A stretch of 26,739 nt of DNA from Bacteroidales bacterium (lineage in GTDB: Bacteria; Bacteroidota; Bacteroidia; Bacteroidales; UBA1556). Positions 23,360 through 26,739 of the stretch are shown piece after piece; position 1 is the stretch's first letter; each line of letters starts with the position of its first letter. A program made the translations under genes and the position numbers. The notes below the pieces were generated by a model. The model did not search any database, was not told the origin of the DNA, and was given only the letters and a program-made list of their open reading frames with translations. The DNA is taken from NCBI GenBank assembly GCA_029939445.1, contig JAOZSY010000007.1:1-26739 (forward strand), given 5' to 3'.

Positions 23360-23760
23360 TTAACACTTATTCACAATTTTAGTGTATTTTTATGTGGATA
23401 ACTATTAGCATTGTTGAAACTAAAAAATAAAAAGTCAACTGTAAAAAAAATTATAAATACAATAGGAAGTTTTCATTTTCTTCAACTTTTAATCAATACA
23501 TTATTAACAATAAAAAGTATGTAGTATTTCAATTTATTTTTTCACATTATGTTTATTCACTACTTGTTAATAAATCAATTAAAATATTAGAAATCAAATA
23601 ATTTAAAAGTAATATCTATGTGTATAAATTTATAATTACTAAATAATTCCATTTTTCTAAAAAACTAATTAACCATTTCAACCGACTTATATTATTATTA
23701 TTAATTTCTTTTTAAAAAGATAATATTATTAAATAATAATAGGAAGTTAATAAACTAAAA
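23360..23760. other. Candidate replication origin region (DnaA-box cluster and AT-rich stretch)
   Basis: The 611-nt gap between rpiB and nadA (23217-23827) has no gene. It holds DnaA-box-like sites matching TTWTNCACA: TTATTCACA at 23367-23375 (+), the perfect box TTATCCACA at 23393-23401 (-), TTTTTCACA at 23538-23546 (+), TTATACACA at 23619-23627 (-), and a one-mismatch site TTATTCACT at 23553-23561 (+). An almost pure A/T stretch at 23687-23740 could be an unwinding element. Genes on both sides point outward. An 11-bp direct repeat AATAGGAAGTT lies at 23461-23471 and 23738-23748. No dnaA or dnaN is in the window. Confidence 0.5.
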
Positions 23761-23789
23761 AATCAAAATAATAAATCGCTTGATTTTTC

Positions 23790-23797
23790 TATCTTTG
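23790..23797 (+). promoter_or_regulatory. Probable -7 promoter element of nadA
   Basis: TATCTTTG followed by CAG is a full match to TAnnTTTG, 30 nt before the ATG at 23828. No clear -33 TTTG lies at the expected distance. Confidence 0.55.
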
Positions 23798-23827
23798 CAG
23801 TTCAAATAATTCAATAAAATATAGAAT

Positions 23828-24763
23828 ATGAATTTGGTAGAAAAAATAAATAAATTAAAGAAAGAAAAGAACGCAATTATATTGGCTCATTTCTATCAAA
23901 CTGCTGATATACAAGATATGGCAGATTTTGTTGGCGATAGTTTGGCCCTGGCTAATAAAGCTAAAGAGTCTGATGCTGAAATAATTGTATTTGCTGGTGT
24001 TCATTTTATGGCAGAAACAGCAAAAGCTTTAAATCCAAATTCAATGGTTTTGTTACCAGATTTAGAAGCTGGTTGCTCATTAGCTGAATCAGCACCTGCT
24101 GATAAATTTATAAAATTTAAAGCAAAATATCCAGATCATAAAGTTGTTTCATACATCAATTGTACTGCGGAATTGAAAACTATGACCGATGTAGTTTGTA
24201 CTTCATCAAATGCTTTACAAATTGTTGAATCTTTTGACAAAGATGAAAAAATTATCTTTGCGCCAGATAAAAATTTGGGAGGATATATTAACAAAATAAG
24301 TGGTAGAGATATGGTTCTTTGGGATGGAACTTGTGAGGTGCATGATATACTTGAAGCTGAGAGGATTGTTCAAATGAAAATTGAAAATCCTGATGCATTA
24401 TTAGTTGCTCATCCCGAATGTGCTGCTCCTGTACTGGAATTAGCAGATTATATAGGATCTACTTCAGGTATATTAAATTATACATTAACTACTGATAATA
24501 AGAAATTTATAGTAGCAACTGAGTCAGGAATACTACATAAAATGAAAAATGATTCACCAGAGAAAGAATTTCTTATTGTTCCTTCTGACGAAACTTGTTC
24601 TTGTAATGATTGTCCTTATATGAAGTTAATCACTATGCAAAAAATATACGATTGTTTGCTTAATGAAACAAATCAAATTGAATTATCAGATGAAGTTATG
24701 AAAAAATCATTAGTGCCAATTGAAAGGATGATGGAAATTTCTAAAAAACAAAATATTATTTAA
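23828..24763 (+). CDS. nadA: Quinolinate synthase A
   Basis: 311 residues, the standard length of the compact NadA type. It opens with KNAIILAHFYQTADIQDMADFVGDSLALA (14-42), the first of the enzyme's repeated domains. Cluster cysteines, aligned to the known pattern of this family, are Cys83 (AGCSLAES), Cys169 (DGTCEVHD) and Cys262 (CSCNDCPYMK), ligating a [4Fe-4S] cluster; AHPEC and YIGSTSGI are further conserved segments. The enzyme condenses iminoaspartate with dihydroxyacetone phosphate to quinolinate in de novo NAD synthesis. The partner genes nadB and nadC are not in the window. It is followed after 22 nt by the MORN-repeat gene, so co-transcription is plausible. Confidence 0.95.
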   Translation: MNLVEKINKLKKEKNAIILAHFYQTADIQDMADFVGDSLALANKAKESDAEIIVFAGVHFMAETAKALNPNSMVLLPDLEAGCSLAESAPADKFIKFKAKYPDHKVVSYINCTAELKTMTDVVCTSSNALQIVESFDKDEKIIFAPDKNLGGYINKISGRDMVLWDGTCEVHDILEAERIVQMKIENPDALLVAHPECAAPVLELADYIGSTSGILNYTLTTDNKKFIVATESGILHKMKNDSPEKEFLIVPSDETCSCNDCPYMKLITMQKIYDCLLNETNQIELSDEVMKKSLVPIERMMEISKKQNII

Positions 24764-24785
24764 TTATAGGCTTAAATTTAATAAA

Positions 24786-26312
24786 ATGAAATTTATTTTA
24801 GTATTTATTTTTTGCATGTTTATCGTAAATGTTGTTTACGGACAAGACGAAGTTGTTAAAAATGGGTATCAAGAGTTTTATTATACCGACGGAAGTATAG
24901 CTAGTGAAGGAACTATGCGCGATGGCAAACCTGATGGTTATTGGATTACTTATAATAAAAATGGAAGTTTAAAATCGGAAGGAAATCGTAAAGATTTTGA
25001 GCTTGATAGCTTATGGAGTTTTTATACTTCTAAAGGAAAAATAAAGTTTACTGTTTGCTATAAAAATGGAAAAAAGAATGGTTATCGACGTACATATCTA
25101 CCTGATAGAATATTAGTTGATAGCTTTCTTAATAATGTAAAGAATAATACAAGTTTCATTTTATATAACGATAGTAGTATTGCTTCTAAAACAAAATTTG
25201 TAAATGGTTTGGAAGAAGGATGGTCGTATAATTATGCTAAGGATGGTCGTATAATTGGAAAAACACTTTATTCGCATGGATTTATAAAAAAGCGAGAAGT
25301 TATGAATGCTTACGATTATGATGGTAATAAACATGGTGTTTGGAAATATTTTTATGATAATGGAAATACTGAACTAGTAGGAAGATATAGAAATGGTATT
25401 GAAGAGGGATATTTTAAATATTATAATAAAGAAGGTAGCCTCGATAGTATAAAGAAATATCATAAAGGACTTATTGTTTTAGAAACTCCTGAGCTTGATA
25501 AATATGAAATTAGAACAGACTATTATTCAAACGGAAATACCAAAGTTATAGGAAGTTATAAAGATGATATTGCAGAAGGAGTTCGTAGAGAATACGATAT
25601 TGATGGAGAAATTACAGCTAGTTTTATAATGCATAAAGGAGCTATTATTGCTTCTGGTATTATTGATAATTCTGGTAAAAAACAAGGAGAGTGGATTTAT
25701 TATTATTATAATGGAAATATTGAAAGTAAGGGAAAATATATTAATGATAAAAGAGTAAGTTTATGGACTTATTATTTTGAAAATGGAGCAATTGAGCAAA
25801 CAGGATCATATGATAGTGATGGGTTTTTTGTAGGAGAATGGAAATGGTTTTATATTGATGGAAATAAACGTATAGTAGAATATTATTATGAAGGAGAATT
25901 AGAGGGGCAATACTATGAGTTTAATCCCATAGGTAATGTAATGATAGAAGGTGTTTATGTTAATGGATTAAGAGAAGGAGACTGGGTTGTAACCGTAAAT
26001 AAGTATATTGAAAAAGGTAGTTTTCTCGAGAATGTAAAAGATGGAGTTTGGAGATATTATTATGCATTAGATTCTATATATTATGAAGGGAATTTTATTG
26101 ACGGTAGTCCTGATGGCGAACATATATGGTATTATAGAAACGGGAAAGCTGAGAAAAAAGGAAAATATGTTATGGGAATAAAAGATGGTACCTGGAGATA
26201 TTATAATGAGTTGGGGAAAATGATTCTTAGAATAAAATATGATTACGGTGTTGAAATAGAGTATGATGCTGTAAAATTAATTGGTTTGGAAAGTGAAGAA
26301 AAAACAGAATAA
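24786..26312 (+). CDS. Exported MORN_2-repeat protein (YwqK-like repeats)
   Basis: 508 residues. The signal peptide KFILVFIFCMFIVNVVYG ends before QDE, so it is exported, probably periplasmic or surface-exposed. The remainder is about 18 tandem repeats of roughly 23 residues with the pattern W-x-Y-Y-x-x-G-x-x-x-x-x-G-x-Y-x-x-G-x-x-x-G (for example VWKYFYDNGNTELVGRYRNG and EWIYYYYNGNIESKGKYIND), the MORN_2 type also found in the YwqK antitoxin family. Repeats 4-6 and 15 are degenerate. The annotation 'toxin-antitoxin YwqK' is often carried over by similarity, but no toxin gene adjoins. Its stop overlaps the hemW start (TAATG). Function unknown, perhaps binding at the envelope. Confidence 0.85.
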   Translation: MKFILVFIFCMFIVNVVYGQDEVVKNGYQEFYYTDGSIASEGTMRDGKPDGYWITYNKNGSLKSEGNRKDFELDSLWSFYTSKGKIKFTVCYKNGKKNGYRRTYLPDRILVDSFLNNVKNNTSFILYNDSSIASKTKFVNGLEEGWSYNYAKDGRIIGKTLYSHGFIKKREVMNAYDYDGNKHGVWKYFYDNGNTELVGRYRNGIEEGYFKYYNKEGSLDSIKKYHKGLIVLETPELDKYEIRTDYYSNGNTKVIGSYKDDIAEGVRREYDIDGEITASFIMHKGAIIASGIIDNSGKKQGEWIYYYYNGNIESKGKYINDKRVSLWTYYFENGAIEQTGSYDSDGFFVGEWKWFYIDGNKRIVEYYYEGELEGQYYEFNPIGNVMIEGVYVNGLREGDWVVTVNKYIEKGSFLENVKDGVWRYYYALDSIYYEGNFIDGSPDGEHIWYYRNGKAEKKGKYVMGIKDGTWRYYNELGKMILRIKYDYGVEIEYDAVKLIGLESEEKTE

Positions 26313-26739
26313 TGTCATCCTTATATATCCATATACCTTTTTGTAAACAGAAATGTCACTATTGCAATTTCTATTCTACTGCTAGTTTCAAAAATAGGGA
26401 TGAATTAATTAGATCCATCGCTATTGAAATTAGTATTAGAGCTAATTATCTCGATAATAGAGATTTAGACACTATATATTTTGGTGGGGGAACACCAAGT
26501 ATACTAACTCAAAAAGAAATTTCTTTAATATTTAATTCAATACAATCTTCATTTATTATTAAAGATGATTGTGAAATAACTTTCGAAGCTAATCCCGATG
26601 ATATAAATTCTGAAAAATTAGATAATATTATTGATCATGGAGTTAATCGCTTAAGTATTGGTATTCAATCTTTTGATGACGATATTTTAAAACGATTAAA
26701 TAGAGTTCATAATTCAAAAGATGCTATAAAAAGTATAGA
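26312..26739 (+). CDS. hemW: HemW-like radical SAM protein (5' part, cut by window end)
   Basis: About 142 residues are visible; the rest lies beyond the window. The start SSLYIHIPFCKQKCHYCNFYS has the radical SAM cysteines 11, 15 and 18 (CxxxCxxC). YFGGGTPS and FEANPDD follow, then RLSIGIQSFDDDILKRLNRVH, all characteristic of the HemN/HemW family. HemW is now viewed as a heme chaperone rather than a coproporphyrinogen oxidase; the residue that separates HemW from HemN cannot be judged from this fragment with certainty, but FCKQKCHYCNF (no extra Cys after the motif) favours HemW. The ATG overlaps the preceding stop by one base, indicating translational coupling. Confidence 0.9.
   Translation, partial: MSSLYIHIPFCKQKCHYCNFYSTASFKNRDELIRSIAIEISIRANYLDNRDLDTIYFGGGTPSILTQKEISLIFNSIQSSFIIKDDCEITFEANPDDINSEKLDNIIDHGVNRLSIGIQSFDDDILKRLNRVHNSKDAIKSI

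Noticed and set aside
24786..26312. Antitoxin of a YwqK-type toxin-antitoxin system
   Set aside because: The repeats are similar, but the protein is exported, much longer, and has no adjacent toxin gene; the neighbours are nadA and hemW.

Overview
The window is AT-rich chromosomal DNA from a member of the Bacteroidota, probably a free-living, type IX secretion (T9SS)-bearing Bacteroidia relative. The reasons are a secreted protein with a T9SS-type C-terminal sorting domain, several promoters resembling the Bacteroidetes -7 element (TAnnTTTG), a general lack of Shine-Dalgarno sequences, a TolB-propeller/outer-membrane-barrel fusion, and a MORN_2-repeat lipoprotein-like gene next to hemW. No complete mobile element, CRISPR array, rRNA or tRNA was recognised.

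Layout. 1-1220: palindromic intergenic DNA and a two-module VOC-fold protein on the minus strand. 1358-6871: plus-strand genes for a polysaccharide-deacetylase lipoprotein, a LOG-family nucleotide hydrolase, a small P-loop kinase, a dCMP deaminase, an AI-2E-family membrane protein, a radical SAM/SPASM protein and ThpR. 6872-11795: minus-strand gpsA, a half-length TauE/SafE protein and an 1122-residue outer-membrane protein. 12028-13986: an MBL-fold hydrolase and serS. 14165-17454: a minus-strand metal-related cluster (ZIP transporter, putative 10TM metal exporter, COG0731-like radical SAM protein, CGGC-domain protein). 17455-18011: a structured non-coding region. 18012-20799: a T9SS cargo protein and a LytS/LytTR two-component pair. 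20800-21122: gene debris. 21123-23216: a minus-strand rpiB-kbl-thioesterase operon. 23217-23827: a very AT-rich non-coding region with clustered DnaA-box-like sites. 23828-26739: nadA, a MORN-repeat protein and the start of hemW.

Two observations stand out. First, the 23217-23827 gap carries one perfect TTATCCACA box and three further TTWTNCACA matches, a near match, an all-A/T stretch, and outward-pointing genes on both sides, which makes it a candidate replication origin. Second, 20895-21035 holds the 3' ends of a second kbl-like gene (minus strand) and a second serS-like gene (plus strand) fused tail to tail. This is a scar of either an internal deletion or a recombination that brought in the 14-21 kb segment. 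That segment also contains a gene with a strong Shine-Dalgarno sequence, unlike its neighbours, and structured intergenic DNA that is richer in GC.

Functionally the window mixes housekeeping genes (serS, gpsA, nadA, rpiB, kbl, hemW, thpR, dCMP deaminase) with envelope and metal-handling functions. All assignments come from reading motifs in the sequence; no database search was run.
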